Source: Desulfobacula sp. | Lineage (GTDB): Bacteria; Desulfobacterota; Desulfobacteria; Desulfobacterales; Desulfobacteraceae | NCBI GenBank assembly: GCA_011390085.1 | Contig: JAABTB010000196.1 | Location: forward strand, 1-5,126 | DNA length: 5,126 nt | Reading direction: 5' to 3' | Shown: positions 5,089 to 5,126 of the stretch, piece after piece | Layout: every line of letters starts with the position of its first letter | Numbering within the stretch: the stretch's first letter is position 1 | The notes under the pieces: model-generated | Seen by the model: only the letters and a program-made list of their open reading frames with translations | Told to the model about the DNA's origin: nothing | Databases searched by the model: none | Translations under genes and position numbers: made by a program

Positions 5089-5126
5089 ATGAAACCAAAA
5101 GAACCCCTTGAAGCAAAGATACAGAT
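5089..5126 (+). CDS. Start of an unidentified gene, cut by the window edge
   Basis: An ATG with an ideal ribosome binding site and a plausible promoter opens a reading frame that stays open to the window end: MKPKEPLEAKIQ, then two bases of the next codon. Twelve residues are too few to identify a product. The start is charged and hydrophilic, with no sign of a signal peptide or membrane segment, so a cytoplasmic protein is likelier. It is divergent from the SUMF1-fold gene. Confidence 0.65.
   Translation, partial: MKPKEPLEAKIQ

Overview
This window reads as chromosomal, housekeeping-type DNA from a Gram-negative bacterium. It contains an LPS-transport lipoprotein (LptE), a lipid II flippase (MurJ) and an FtsB-like division protein. 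The moderately AT-leaning composition, the LeuRS type with a Cys/His insert before KMSKS, and the gene order leuS-lptE / rpsT<>murJ-ftsB-like best suggest a sulfate-reducing Desulfobacterota (Desulfobacterales-like) genome. That assignment is inferred from protein style and synteny, not from a marker-gene comparison.

Layout: (1) 1-1481, + strand: the 3' end of leuS, then lptE one base later. (2) 1482-1563: a short convergent spacer with a perfect 10-bp inverted repeat. (3) 1564-1818, - strand: rpsT (ribosomal protein S20), starting at TTG behind a strong Shine-Dalgarno. (4) 1819-1914: a 96-bp divergent spacer with a consensus TTGACA -35 for rpsT and an imperfect direct repeat. (5) 1915-4032, + strand: a tightly overlapping run of murJ, a DivIC/FtsB-family coiled-coil membrane protein, and an undescribed 91-residue helical TPR-like protein. 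(6) 4083-4964, - strand: an exported protein of the FGE-sulfatase (SUMF1) fold that lacks the catalytic cysteines of true formylglycine-generating enzyme and carries a nine-G tract just before its terminal motif. (7) 4965-5126: a spacer with a plausible promoter and a strong ribosome binding site, leading into the first 12 codons of an unidentified + strand gene.

The genes share an envelope-biogenesis theme. LptE serves outer-membrane LPS assembly, MurJ flips the peptidoglycan precursor, and the FtsB-like protein belongs to the divisome. The 91-aa protein, coupled by an ATGA overlap, is the best candidate here for something undescribed. leuS and rpsT are translation genes placed beside them. 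I see no mobile element, CRISPR array, tRNA, rRNA or clear foreign island. The likeliest new biology is modest: the small coupled protein, the possible slippage switch in the SUMF1-fold gene, and the conserved UUG-start arrangement of rpsT.
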